Positions 32,102-40,591 of a DNA stretch of 64,000 nucleotides are shown one piece after another. Each line of letters starts with the position of its first letter. The stretch's first letter is position 1. The notes beneath the pieces were generated by a model. That model saw nothing but the letters and a program-made list of their open reading frames with translations. It had not been told where the DNA came from and ran no database searches. This stretch comes from Acididesulfobacillus acetoxydans. GTDB lineage: Bacteria > Bacillota > Desulfitobacteriia > Desulfitobacteriales > Desulfitobacteriaceae. A program made the position numbers and the translations under genes. The stretch lies in assembly GCF_900016645.1 (NCBI RefSeq), contig NZ_CDGJ01000110.1; one strand, 5' to 3'.

Positions 32102-32119
32102 TCTGTATTATAGTACAGA
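32102..32119 (-). promoter_or_regulatory. Promoter -10 inside a palindrome, upstream of ilvB copy 1
   Basis: TCTGTATTATAGTACAGA is a perfect 6-6-6 inverted repeat (TCTGTA / TACAGA). Read on the minus strand its centre holds the TATAAT -10 box. The -35 region (TGCAAA at 16 bases) is poor. A regulator bound here would block or replace polymerase contacts. The rest of the 32078-32387 gap holds the secF terminator. Confidence 0.5.
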
Positions 32120-32240
32120 ATGTCATTCTTTGCACTATGTGAGCACTCTTTTTTGTGCCCGTACGCCTTATACTTTCCGGGATTTGGGCAAGAGCGCAAG
32201 GGTACAGTTACTGACCGGGTCCGGCGCAAACCCACGCAGC

Positions 32241-32270
32241 AAATAAACCGGGCCAAAGCCCGGTTTATTT
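32241..32270. terminator. Bidirectional-looking terminator after secF
   Basis: AAATAAACCGGGC and GCCCGGTTTATTT form a perfect 13-bp stem with a four-base loop. The AT-rich base supplies a TTTATTTG tail on both strands. It ends the secD-secF transcript (minus). Confidence 0.85.
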
Positions 32271-32387
32271 GCCTATTTGTCTATACTTAGGTTACGGATG
32301 ATCCTTTTGGTCTCTCACTTAGGACCGGCACCCTCTCAACCTGTACCTACGGAGACGGAAGTGATAAAGGTCGAGAGCGAGTTGACG

Positions 32388-33551
32388 CTAAGCTCTGGCC
32401 CGGCTCGGTTTACCTTTGGGGGAGTCACTCAAGCGGGTTTTGATCTCGACCAGGATCTGACTGGCATTGAAAATCGAAGAATAGGCACCGCTGAAGACCC
32501 CGATCAGCATGGCCAAGGCAAAGACCTTCGTGGACGCGCCGCCTAGAATAAAGACGGAAAACAGAGCGATGAGCACGGTGACGACCGTATTGATGGAACG
32601 CCGCATTGTCTGCCAAACCGACTTGTCCACCATATCCTCATAGCTGTCCCCACGCTTCATCTTGGCTTCGTTCTCACGAATCCGGTCAAAGATGACGACG
32701 GTATCGTTAATCGAGTAACCGAAAATAGTCAGAATAGCCGCCACGAATGGGGCGTCGATCTGCCAGTGGAAAAGGGAAAAGACCCCGAGAGTCACCAAGA
32801 CATCGTGCACCAGGGCTATAATCCCGGAAATGGCGTAACTGAACTGGAAGCGAATCGTGATATAGAGGAGCATCAGGCCCATGGCGATCCCCAAAGCCAA
32901 AAGGGCGTTATGGGTCAGCTCTTGCCCGATCTCGGGGGAAACTTTGTCCTCCTGCAGTTTGCCGGCGTCATAAGGCCCGACTTGAGACTGCAAAGCCGCG
33001 AGCAGCTTGTTGCGCGTCTGTTCATCCAAGGCCTGGGTTCTGATCAACACTTCCTTATTCCCGTTAGAAGGCTGCACACTCCCGGACAAACCCACGGAGT
33101 CCAAAGTACGCGTGATCGCGCCCTGAGTGGTCGGTTTGTTAAAGGTAATATCCAACATGGTTCCGCCTTGGAAATCAATACCTAAATTGAGTCCGCGCGT
33201 AAATAGGGAAATCACCCCGGGTATAATGACTAAAAGGGAAAGGGCAAACCAAATATAGCGTTTCTTGACGATATTGAAATAGAGGGGGTGCATCTTCTGC
33301 ACCTGCTCATAGGAGGCTCCTTGTGCCGCGGGAGTCGGCGCGACGGTGCCCTGACCCGAGACCCTAGAGCCGGCCGGGACCTTGGAGCCGTCTTTACGCC
33401 CCGACTGGCCGCTTTGCGCTATCTCAACGCTCAATTCCGGCCGCCCGTCCGTCTCTGTCCGGCCGTTGCGAGCCTGCGGGCTGTTCCCTTCTCTGGCGCC
33501 GTTGCCGGGACCAACCTTGCCTGTGCGCCGGTTGACATCTTTGCGTCCCAC
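32388..33551 (-). CDS. secF: Protein translocase subunit SecF with long N-terminal extension
   Basis: Membrane partner of SecD that uses the proton motive force to pull exported proteins. It has 387 residues. The six-helix SecD/F core begins near residue 90 (NIVKKRYIWFALSLLVIIPG), with the family motif GIDFQGGTML near 125 and a late SINDTVVIFDRIRE. The first ~85 residues are hydrophilic and low-complexity (Gly, Arg, Ser, Pro), about 80 longer than typical SecF, and would lie in the cytoplasm. The GTG start follows GGAGGG directly after secD. Confidence 0.94.
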   Translation of the reverse strand: MGRKDVNRRTGKVGPGNGAREGNSPQARNGRTETDGRPELSVEIAQSGQSGRKDGSKVPAGSRVSGQGTVAPTPAAQGASYEQVQKMHPLYFNIVKKRYIWFALSLLVIIPGVISLFTRGLNLGIDFQGGTMLDITFNKPTTQGAITRTLDSVGLSGSVQPSNGNKEVLIRTQALDEQTRNKLLAALQSQVGPYDAGKLQEDKVSPEIGQELTHNALLALGIAMGLMLLYITIRFQFSYAISGIIALVHDVLVTLGVFSLFHWQIDAPFVAAILTIFGYSINDTVVIFDRIRENEAKMKRGDSYEDMVDKSVWQTMRRSINTVVTVLIALFSVFILGGASTKVFALAMLIGVFSGAYSSIFNASQILVEIKTRLSDSPKGKPSRARA

Positions 33552-34784
33552 TTATGCTTCCCTCCTAACGCCATACCAGCGAGTATTGGTCTGCGGATTG
33601 ATACCGACAACCCAGCGCAGAACAGTCCGGGTGAAAGTGATGGCCGTAAAGAGGCTGGCCAAGATACCGATGCCGAGTGTCAAAGCGAAGCCCTGAATGG
33701 TGCCGGTTCCCAGAACATAGAGGGTAACCGCCGTAATCAGGGTGGTCACGTGGGCATCGATGACGGTAATAAACGCACGGCTGAAGCCGGATTCCACCGC
33801 CGCCCTGAGCGACTTACCCAAGCGGATCTCCTCCTTCACCCGTTCATAGATAATAATGTTAAAGTCCACAGCCATCCCGATGGACAGGATGAAACCGGCA
33901 ATTCCCTCGAGGGTGAGGACCGCGTGGAAAAGCCAGAGGACCCAGAGGACAATCAGTGCGTAAACAATCAGGGAAAAGTCCGCCACAACGCCCGGCAAGC
34001 GATAGAAGACGAGCATAAACAAGAAGATAAAAGCCAAACCGTAAATCCCCGCATTGATGCTTCTATGCAAAGAATCCACACCCAGAGACGCGCCCACCTC
34101 ACGTTTCTCCGCAATGGTCATGCTTACGGGCAGGGCACCGGAACGCATGAGGACGGCGTCATTGGCCGCATCCTGCAAAGTGGAATACCCTGTGATCTCT
34201 GCCTGCCCGTTGGGAATGACGACATTAACTTTGGGATCGGTTAAGACTCTGTTATCCAAATAGATGCCAATCCGCTGGCCTAAGTATTCTTTCGTAATCG
34301 CGGCAAACTTCTGAGCCCCTGCCGGGGTGAACGTCAGGTTGACCACATACCCCTGGCTGGGATCCTGGCTGGCCTGAGCATCTTTTAACTCATCGCCCTG
34401 CATGAGAATTTTGCCCTTCGGATCCCGGATCGTCAGTTGAGCCGTGGTTTTTAAAACCTCCACCGCTTTGTTCGGGTCCTTAATCCCGGCCAGATCGACA
34501 ATGATCCGATCCTTCTGGTAGTCCGCCTGGACGACAGGCTCGGAGACGCCCAGTTCGTTAACACGTTTGGCAATGATCGCTTTGGCCTTATCCATATCGT
34601 CCTTCGTGATCGGTTTACCATTGGCCCCAGGCTGAGCTTGCAACACTAAGTGAACACCGCCACGCAAGTCAAGTCCCAACGGAATCCCGCTCGTCGGATT
34701 CGACAGTTTCGGGATGGACAAAGCCACAGCTGCCGCCACAGCAAGCACTAAGACGATCAGCTTTAGGATGTTTCTCCGTCTCAT
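33552..34784 (-). CDS. secD: Protein translocase subunit SecD
   Basis: Larger half of the SecDF export motor, 410 residues. The ATG at 34784 follows AAGGAGG; frames further upstream lack a site. A first helix (residues 6-24) is followed by GIPLGLDLRGGVHLVLQ, the SecD hallmark, then the extracellular P1 domain, then five helices with VDFNIIIYERVKEE near 320. It abuts secF. The HD-domain gene upstream is a common neighbour in this lineage. Confidence 0.96.
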   Translation of the reverse strand: MRRRNILKLIVLVLAVAAAVALSIPKLSNPTSGIPLGLDLRGGVHLVLQAQPGANGKPITKDDMDKAKAIIAKRVNELGVSEPVVQADYQKDRIIVDLAGIKDPNKAVEVLKTTAQLTIRDPKGKILMQGDELKDAQASQDPSQGYVVNLTFTPAGAQKFAAITKEYLGQRIGIYLDNRVLTDPKVNVVIPNGQAEITGYSTLQDAANDAVLMRSGALPVSMTIAEKREVGASLGVDSLHRSINAGIYGLAFIFLFMLVFYRLPGVVADFSLIVYALIVLWVLWLFHAVLTLEGIAGFILSIGMAVDFNIIIYERVKEEIRLGKSLRAAVESGFSRAFITVIDAHVTTLITAVTLYVLGTGTIQGFALTLGIGILASLFTAITFTRTVLRWVVGINPQTNTRWYGVRREA

Positions 34785-34869
34785 CGATTTTCCTCCTTTT
34801 AATGTGTATGGGACTTGCCCATGCCAAAGTCTATTATAAAGCCCTGCTTGTCCGGGTGTCAATCGGTGC

Positions 34870-35535
34870 TCACAGAAGCTTAACCTCATTAATCAGGAGT
34901 TCGAATTTCGTCTGGAGAAACTCCGCCGCTTTCCGGCACAGCAGCATCCTGGCTAAAAAAATCTCGAAATAGTCCATGACCGGACAGATTTCCGTATTAA
35001 TTTTTAATTCCAAAGTAATATGGCGCTGCTGAGGATGCACCCGCAGGAAGGAATGCTCGACTGCGTAATTCACCCGGTCATGGATATCGAAGGTGGCCGG
35101 GTCGCTGTTCCGCACCCGGGAACGGTGGACGTCCGATTTGTCCGCCAGAATCAGGGCGGCAGAGACCGTGTTGACAGGATTCCCGTCTCCTTCGTCGTGG
35201 TTCCCGATCGCCCCCATGATCATGGCGATTTCCTCCGGCGGCAAGCCGTGTCTCTCCAGGATGAAAGCAGCCAGGACGGCCCCGCTTTGAGCATGCCCTG
35301 TCCGGTTGACCGCGTTACCAATGTCATGGAGATACCCCGCAATGGCGGCCAGTTCACACTCCCGCGCCGGGCGTTCCAGTTTCTCCAGGGTATTCTTGGC
35401 GATGTTGGCTACCAGACCCACGTGCCTCAAGCCATGTTCCGTATAACCTATTGCCCCCAGGTGCCGGTTGCCGCCCTCGATCAACCCCTGTACCAGTGCA
35501 TCCTCCTTGATTTCGCTCATTGTTACGACTTTCAT
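34870..35535 (-). CDS. HD-domain phosphohydrolase
   Basis: The protein has 221 residues. Metal ligands of the HD fold are visible: H38 region (EHGLRH), the HD pair in YLHDIGN (about 68-69), H..D further on (GNHDEGDG) and a last Asp in ADKSDVHRSR. The substrate is unknown, as for most small HD proteins; nucleotides or cyclic nucleotides are possible. GGGGGAGGG precedes the ATG. It lies just upstream of secD-secF on the same strand and may be cotranscribed. Confidence 0.85.
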   Translation of the reverse strand: MKVVTMSEIKEDALVQGLIEGGNRHLGAIGYTEHGLRHVGLVANIAKNTLEKLERPARECELAAIAGYLHDIGNAVNRTGHAQSGAVLAAFILERHGLPPEEIAMIMGAIGNHDEGDGNPVNTVSAALILADKSDVHRSRVRNSDPATFDIHDRVNYAVEHSFLRVHPQQRHITLELKINTEICPVMDYFEIFLARMLLCRKAAEFLQTKFELLINEVKLL

Positions 35536-35802
35536 TCCCGCCCTCCCCCGGCAAATTTCTCCCCCATCTCACCCAACTGCCCTACGTCTTGACGCCTGAC
35601 TGTCCCCCGTCCCTGTCATCCCTGCCGCTGCAGCATACCCTATTCCGCCCGCTTCCGAGACGTCAGGCGTGGGCGATCAGCACGGGCGCGCTCTCAGCCA
35701 AAGCTTTCCCGATACTTCGGATACCATACTACATGGTATTTACACTCCTGTCAAAGCCAACACCCTGGCGGACAAGCTTTCACCTCATCTTCTCGGTCCC
35801 GC

Positions 35803-36141
35803 CTAGATACCCCTCTCCCCGCTGTCTCCCGTGCGGATGCGTATCGCCTCTTCCACCGGTATGACGAATATCTTGCCGTCCCCCACGCAGCCGGTGCGGG
35901 CCACGCGTAGGATAAGGTCAAGGATGACTGGCACCTTGGCATCCAAAGTGACGATTTCGATTTTCACCTTGGGCAGAAGTTGGGGGAGCACTTCCTGTCC
36001 CCTGTAAATCTGGGCGTGCCCTTTTTGTCGGCCGTGGCCGAGCACGCTGCTGACCGTAATCCCCTCTATGCCGGCTCCGGCAAGTTCCTCCTTGAGTTCC
36101 TCCAGCTTGCCGGGCCTGATGATCGCTTCGATCTTTTTCAC
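35803..36141 (-). CDS. P-II family nitrogen regulatory protein, copy 1
   Basis: Trimeric signal protein that reads 2-oxoglutarate and ATP/ADP, 112 residues. A GTG start follows GGGAGG. The T-loop segment LGHGRQKGHAQIYRGQ keeps the tyrosine that is uridylylated in GlnB, and the C-terminal signature TGCVGDGKIFVIPVEEAIRIRTG is complete. No ammonium transporter or nif gene is adjacent. It is divergent from a second P-II gene 240 bases away, an unusual arrangement. Confidence 0.93.
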   Translation of the reverse strand: MKKIEAIIRPGKLEELKEELAGAGIEGITVSSVLGHGRQKGHAQIYRGQEVLPQLLPKVKIEIVTLDAKVPVILDLILRVARTGCVGDGKIFVIPVEEAIRIRTGDSGERGI

Positions 36142-36259
36142 ATTAATCCTCCCTTACTATAACAATACAACAATACGCGGGACTCTTGTCCCTTTGCCCA
36201 AACGAGCCTGATGGGGTATAATCAGGGCAAAGATGTACTTGGATGTGCCTGCAAGTACC

Positions 36260-36299
36260 TTGACATACCTTGACATACCTTGACATATCCGGATATACC
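36260..36299 (+). promoter_or_regulatory. Triple tandem TTGACATACC with -10, P-II copy 2 promoter
   Basis: Three TTGACA boxes occur at 36260, 36270 and 36280, exactly 10 bases apart, in repeats of CTTGACATAC. The middle one is 18 bases from TATACC (36294-36299), a workable -10. The array lies in the 240-bp gap between the divergent P-II genes. Confidence 0.6.
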
Positions 36300-36381
36300 C
36301 GACAGCTTTCAGGCACAACATCCGCAGATCTTATGGGGTAGGCCGCTTGACAAAAATTGTGATTTTAGGGGGGTGGGTCAC

Positions 36382-36720
36382 TTGATTAAAATTGAAGCTT
36401 ACGTTCGTCCGGAGCGGCTGGAGGCCGTCAAAAACGCCTTGGGCAAGTTCGGCATCCGCGGCATGACCGTCCTGGAGGCCATCGGTTGCGGCCTGCAAAA
36501 AGGCCACACCGAAATGGTCAACGGTCACGAGTATGATCTGAACCTGCTGCCCAAAACCAAAATCGAAATCATCGTAGCCGACTCGCTGGGCCGGGATGTC
36601 GTCAAACTGATTGCCGACCACGCCCGCACCGGGAAAATCGGGGACGGTAAAATTTTTACTTACCCCGTCGCTGACGCCGTACGCATCCGGACCGGTGAAA
36701 CGGGTGACAGTGTTATCTGA
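36382..36720 (+). CDS. P-II family nitrogen regulatory protein, copy 2
   Basis: The protein has 112 residues, the same length as copy 1, on the opposite strand. A TTG start at 36382 follows GGGGGGTGGG. The C-terminal signature TGKIGDGKIFTYPVADAVRIRTGE is complete. The T-loop differs: GCGLQKGHTEMVNGHEYDLN has valine where the modifiable tyrosine is expected, so regulation by uridylylation is unlikely; ligand sensing should remain. Its partner protein is not in the neighbourhood. Confidence 0.93.
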   Translation: MIKIEAYVRPERLEAVKNALGKFGIRGMTVLEAIGCGLQKGHTEMVNGHEYDLNLLPKTKIEIIVADSLGRDVVKLIADHARTGKIGDGKIFTYPVADAVRIRTGETGDSVI

Positions 36721-36757
36721 GCGCCCCCCCACTGCCTCCCGTACACCTCTTTGCTTT

Positions 36758-36791
36758 AGCACCCCTGAAACAGAACCGGCGGGGTGCTTTT
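36758..36791 (+). terminator. Intrinsic terminator of P-II copy 2
   Basis: AGCACCCC pairs with GGGGTGCT around a 15-base loop, followed by TTTTATC on the plus strand. Confidence 0.75.
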
Positions 36792-36808
36792 ATCATTTGG
36801 CTGTTGTT

Positions 36809-37789
36809 TTACTTTCCGCGAAAAAACGAGAAATAGGCGAAAAGCAAAGCCAGAATAATTCCTGCCGCAATGGCGGCGCCGATAGTGAACCAGGGTGTAC
36901 GCCTGTCCGTGAGCACCGCAACGAGGGGAGGGTCCGGCTTATCCAACCAGCTCAGGTCCGCTTCCTCGGGATGCCGCAGATCGTCAGCCATGTCTTGGGC
37001 TGTCGGGTAACGTTCTTCTTTGCGCCGGCGCATCGCCCGCCTGATCGCCGCCAGAATGCCGGGGTCGATTTGAGGCACAAATTCTCCGAGCGGACGGGGC
37101 TCTGCCGTCAGATGCTGATGCATGATGGAGAGCGGATTGTCGCCCGTAAACGGCGGTTTGCCAGCCAGCAAGTTGTAAAACAGGCAGCCGACGGCGTAAA
37201 TGTCACTTTTAGCTCCGCCCCTCTCACCTTTGATTTGTTCCGGCGCCATATATTCAGGGGTTCCCATGAGCCCGGAAAATCCCCGCCAGGTCACTCTTGG
37301 CCCCCCCTCCATCAGGGCAATGCCAAAATCCAGTATCTTTAAGTGTCCGTCCGTGCTGAGGAGAAGGTTCTCCGGTTTCAAGTCCCGGTGATAGACCCCT
37401 TGCTCATGGCAGTGCTGTAAAGCCTCCAACAAATTCGCCACCATATATCGGGCCTGGTCCACCGGAAAGCGGCCCTTTTCCCGCAGCACTTTGGTCAGAG
37501 GCTCACCTTCGACATATTTCAGGACCAAATAAGGAGGACTTCCTTCGGAATAAGCCAAGGCCACCGGTAAATCGGGATGGTCGAGCAGCTTGCCAATGGC
37601 CAGCTCGCGCTTAAAGCGCTCATAAACTGCCGGATCGCCCAGCTGCGAAATATCGGGAAATTTGAGGACGACCTTTGAATCTGTTTGCAGGTCCTCCGCC
37701 AGGAAGACGCCGGCAAACCCGCCCCGTCCCAGGGAAATCAGCAGTTTATAACGCCCGTCCAGACAATCACCAATTTCCGGCAGTAACAA
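36809..37789 (-). CDS. Membrane-anchored Ser/Thr protein kinase, PASTA-less
   Basis: Hanks-type kinase, about 326 residues. Nucleotide loop LGRGGFAGVFLAED near 20, lysine in VVLKF, catalytic loop HRDLKPENLLL near 133, metal motif DFGIA near 154, and GTPEYMAPEQIKG. A single helix (IGAAIAAGIILALLFAYFSF) ends the protein only a few residues from the C-terminus, so there is no extracellular PASTA domain as in PrkC. TTG 37789 (GGAGG ten bases upstream) is preferred to TTG 37798. It directly follows the PP2C phosphatase gene, the usual opposing partner. Confidence 0.9.
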   Translation of the reverse strand: MLLPEIGDCLDGRYKLLISLGRGGFAGVFLAEDLQTDSKVVLKFPDISQLGDPAVYERFKRELAIGKLLDHPDLPVALAYSEGSPPYLVLKYVEGEPLTKVLREKGRFPVDQARYMVANLLEALQHCHEQGVYHRDLKPENLLLSTDGHLKILDFGIALMEGGPRVTWRGFSGLMGTPEYMAPEQIKGERGGAKSDIYAVGCLFYNLLAGKPPFTGDNPLSIMHQHLTAEPRPLGEFVPQIDPGILAAIRRAMRRRKEERYPTAQDMADDLRHPEEADLSWLDKPDPPLVAVLTDRRTPWFTIGAAIAAGIILALLFAYFSFFRGK

Positions 37790-37791
37790 TG

Positions 37792-38580
37792 TTAACAAAC
37801 CTCCGTTACTTTTACGGTCAATATAGTCATATTATCATAACCGCCGCGTTCATTCACTATATCCACGATTTTCTTCTGAATGCTGTCCATGCCGGCCTTT
37901 TTCAGGAGGTATTGGCGGAGTTCTTCCTCCGTCAGATGTTCAAGAATTCCATCCGTGATCAGGCAAAAAATATCCCCGGGTTCGCTGCTGCCGCTAAACA
38001 TGTCGATCTGCAAGAGGGGGCTTTCTCCCAGGGCCCTAATCAGCATGTGTCTATATGGATGGGTTTTGGCTTGCTCAGGCGAGACTAAACCCATCCGCAC
38101 CAGCTTGGCGACCAAGCTGTGATCTTTCGTCAATTGGGTCAGGGTCCGATCGCGCAGGAGAAAAGCTTTGGAATCCCCGGCGTGGGCGATGAAATACTGA
38201 CCCTGCCTGAGAAGGAGCGCCGTCAACGTGCATTGCATATTGGCAAATCTCTTGTGATGACTGGCCAGATCAAAAATATGCAGGGAAGCATGTGCAAAGG
38301 CGTCTCTTAAGCGTTGAGGCGGTTTCTCCGCATGATCGCCGAAGTAAAACTCTTGCAAGATGACATTGACTGCCTCCGCGCTGGCCACCTCGCCGGCCAC
38401 ATGACCTCCAACCCCGTCCGAGACGACAAACAGGCTGCCCAAAGCTTTAAGAATTCTTTTGTCCGCTGGAATAAAATAAGAAAAATAGTCTTCGTTGCGC
38501 GGGCGGATTTGTCCTTTGTCACTGTGCCCGTGTACTTCAAAAGACGTTTGGCAGCGGGTACTTCCTTTTAGATTTAACAT
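37792..38580 (-). CDS. PP2C-family protein phosphatase (PrpC/Stp-like)
   Basis: Metal-dependent Ser/Thr phosphatase, 262 residues, cytoplasmic. Motifs in order: SDKGQIRPRNEDYF (near 20), VVSDGVGGH (near 52), AHAGDSKAFLLRD (near 134), CLITDGILEHL (near 204) and GGYDNMTILTVKV (near 245). All the acidic metal ligands are in place. It should reverse phosphorylation by the kinase encoded next to it. It is not in the common rlmN-prpC-prkC-rsgA cluster. Confidence 0.93.
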   Translation of the reverse strand: MLNLKGSTRCQTSFEVHGHSDKGQIRPRNEDYFSYFIPADKRILKALGSLFVVSDGVGGHVAGEVASAEAVNVILQEFYFGDHAEKPPQRLRDAFAHASLHIFDLASHHKRFANMQCTLTALLLRQGQYFIAHAGDSKAFLLRDRTLTQLTKDHSLVAKLVRMGLVSPEQAKTHPYRHMLIRALGESPLLQIDMFSGSSEPGDIFCLITDGILEHLTEEELRQYLLKKAGMDSIQKKIVDIVNERGGYDNMTILTVKVTEVC

Positions 38581-38605
38581 TGCATCAACCCCCCAACCAG
38601 CAAGG

Positions 38606-38624
38606 GGGCGCTCGATAAGCGCCC
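38606..38624. other. GC hairpin between PP2C and permease genes
   Basis: A 6-bp perfect stem GGGCGC / GCGCCC with a seven-base loop lies between the end of the permease gene and the PP2C start. No adjacent T-run is present on the minus strand; it may still end the permease transcript. Confidence 0.4.
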
Positions 38625-38686
38625 TGATGCAAGTTTATTTTTGGCAATTCGTCGCGCGGATCCGCTGTAGGAACCGGCCCCTCGCT

Positions 38687-40213
38687 TTAGGGTGATGAGG
38701 TCGTCCCCACGAGGATCTTGCGTTCCAATTTTCGGCTGTTGTATACCAGATAAACGATCCCAAGCACTGTCCAGACCGCCGTTCCCACAATCGCCATCAG
38801 CGCCGCCATACGCGTATCCCCGCCTCCCAGAATACCAAGATAAATGACCGCCAGGAGCATTCCCACATTGGCCAGTGTGCCCAGAACCGGCACGATCACG
38901 TGGAGAATCTTGTTGTGTTTAGGATGGTGCAAATAAGCGACCAAGGAAATCAGGTTGGTCATCCCGTACAGGATGAAGGTACCCACATTAGACAGGAGCG
39001 TAACTGCCGTAAGATTGCGAATGGAAATGACACCGAAAGCTCCTATCAGGGCGGACGCCAGCGTAATAACCCAGACCCCGGTGTGGGGAGTGGCATGTTT
39101 GGGGTGAAGCAGCCCCAGAGCGCCGGGTGCCTCCCGGTCTTTAGACATGGCGTAGGTCACTCTGACCCCGGTATTCATACAGGCAAGAGTCGAACCGAAA
39201 ATCGCGATGCCCACGGTTACGGCCACCGCAACCATCAAGGCAAATCCGCTCTGGTTCAACAAGACATTGCCCAGGTTTCTGACCATGTCGCCGATCGGAG
39301 CCCCGGAATTCGCAGCCGCACTGAGTCCCTTATAGACGGTCCCGCCGCTTTTGACGGTATAAGAAGTATTGATCCAGGCGTTGGCACCAAAATACTCGAA
39401 CAGGTAGAAAATCAAACCCTGCAGGATCAAAGACAGAATCACACCCCGGCTGACATGTTTGGGGGACTTTGATTCCGCCGCCAAAGCCGTCGTCGACTCA
39501 AAACCCACCAGTAACAGGATGGCAATCGTGGCCTGGAACAAAACGTTCGAGATGCTGTGGGGCAGCACGATGTCACTCAGAGAAGCGTGAACGAACCGGA
39601 CATGTTCCGGGTTAGTCAGGCGGTACACGAGGGCCAGCACCGTGATGAACACCAGCGTCACAATTTGAATCACATTGATAATCACGGCGGAGGCGGTCGA
39701 ACCGTTGATTCCCCGGTAAGCTACGGCCCCCGTGAGGAAAGAGATGCCCGCCGCGATTAGGACCTGCACGGGGACGGATAGGTGAAGGCCGAATTGGCCG
39801 GCGATATACGTGATCATCGTGGCAAACATAGCCACCATGACCCCCGGATAAACCCAATAATAGAGGTGGGAAAACCAACCGACCAGAAACTTGGCCAGCC
39901 GGGCGAAACGGGGCAGTTTCTCCTGACCGGAAAGAAAAGCGTGTTCCGCGAAGTAATACGAACTCCCCGTACCTGCCTCCGGATACAACTCGGCCAGAGT
40001 AGCGTAGGAAATGGCCGTCAAAAAAGCCAGCAGCAGCGCGAAGACCAAACCCGCAAACATATCAGCCCCGGTCGTTTTACCGGCTGTATCCACTTGTGCG
40101 GCCTGAACCTGATATGTCAACCATAAGAAAGCACCGGGCGCAATCAGAGCCATGGCGTTAACCGTAACGCCGGTGAGGCCCAGCGTCTTCTTCATAGTTG
40201 TCTCACTCGCCAT
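38687..40213 (-). CDS. APC-superfamily amino acid permease
   Basis: Secondary transporter with about 12-13 helices, 508 residues. The start of helix 1 (TGVTVNAMALIAPGAFLWLTY) and the conserved segment in the middle (LLVGFESTTALAAESKSP) are typical of APC permeases with an unwound helix 1 that binds substrate. The C-terminal helices continue to residue 490. Its substrate cannot be deduced. It stands as a single gene behind a long, structured leader (40214-40555) that probably controls it. Confidence 0.9.
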   Translation of the reverse strand: MASETTMKKTLGLTGVTVNAMALIAPGAFLWLTYQVQAAQVDTAGKTTGADMFAGLVFALLLAFLTAISYATLAELYPEAGTGSSYYFAEHAFLSGQEKLPRFARLAKFLVGWFSHLYYWVYPGVMVAMFATMITYIAGQFGLHLSVPVQVLIAAGISFLTGAVAYRGINGSTASAVIINVIQIVTLVFITVLALVYRLTNPEHVRFVHASLSDIVLPHSISNVLFQATIAILLLVGFESTTALAAESKSPKHVSRGVILSLILQGLIFYLFEYFGANAWINTSYTVKSGGTVYKGLSAAANSGAPIGDMVRNLGNVLLNQSGFALMVAVAVTVGIAIFGSTLACMNTGVRVTYAMSKDREAPGALGLLHPKHATPHTGVWVITLASALIGAFGVISIRNLTAVTLLSNVGTFILYGMTNLISLVAYLHHPKHNKILHVIVPVLGTLANVGMLLAVIYLGILGGGDTRMAALMAIVGTAVWTVLGIVYLVYNSRKLERKILVGTTSSP

Positions 40214-40526
40214 AGTGTCTCAACTCCCTCTCTGAAATTCCTTGGTAACGGGACCTGTCAGTTTAAAAGACAGGCCGAATCTGCTATACTATACCTGTCA
40301 CTTTAGGGAAGGGCATTTCGGACTTGCTTTGCGGGTTACCCGCCAGTACCGCCGCAAAGAAGTTCTCTGCTTCTTCCCTTCTCTATGAAAATCCGGACAT
40401 TTGCCTCACCCCCAAACAAAAAACGGCGCCTTAGAAAATTCTCTAAAGCGCCGTTGCTTTTCGTAATATACTCGAACCGATGCACTCATCTTCTGAGATG
40501 ATCAATACGCGCATCTTTCAATCAAG
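40214..40526 (-). ncRNA. Structured leader RNA of the APC permease gene (unknown class)
   Basis: Three parts are seen on the minus strand. First, a ~65-nt 5' segment and a strong terminator (stem 40422-40455 with TTTTTTG). Second, a folded domain, 40312-40405, closed by GGCA/TGCC and CGGATT/AGTCCG and holding hairpins AAGAAG/CTTCTT and TTTGCGG/CCGCAAA. Third, a switch-like triplet GACAGG (RC of 40294-40299), CCTGTC (RC of 40269-40274), GACAGG (RC of 40254-40259), in which the middle element can pair with either outer one; the first pairing is followed by TTTT. No known riboswitch consensus fits. Confidence 0.5.
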
Positions 40527-40555
40527 ATTATAATCTCTTCCCCACGCGAGTTCAA
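40527..40555 (-). promoter_or_regulatory. Promoter of the permease leader
   Basis: TTGAAC (40550-40555) and a perfect TATAAT (40527-40532) are 17 bases apart on the minus strand. It lies just past the yajC stop codon. Confidence 0.75.
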
Positions 40556-40591
40556 TCCCCTGATGTCATGAATACATGATTCTTCCCGGCC

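Noticed and set aside
36260..36299. CRISPR-like short repeat array
   Set aside because: Units are 10 bp and contiguous without spacers; no cas genes are present in the window.
40312..40405. Cobalamin or c-di-GMP riboswitch in the permease leader
   Set aside because: Some short strings resemble a B12 box, but the conserved core sequences are not present in order.
40460..40520. tRNA-like GGTTCGAGT in the permease leader
   Set aside because: The T-loop-like bases are not flanked by a 5-bp stem and no acceptor or anticodon arm can be formed.
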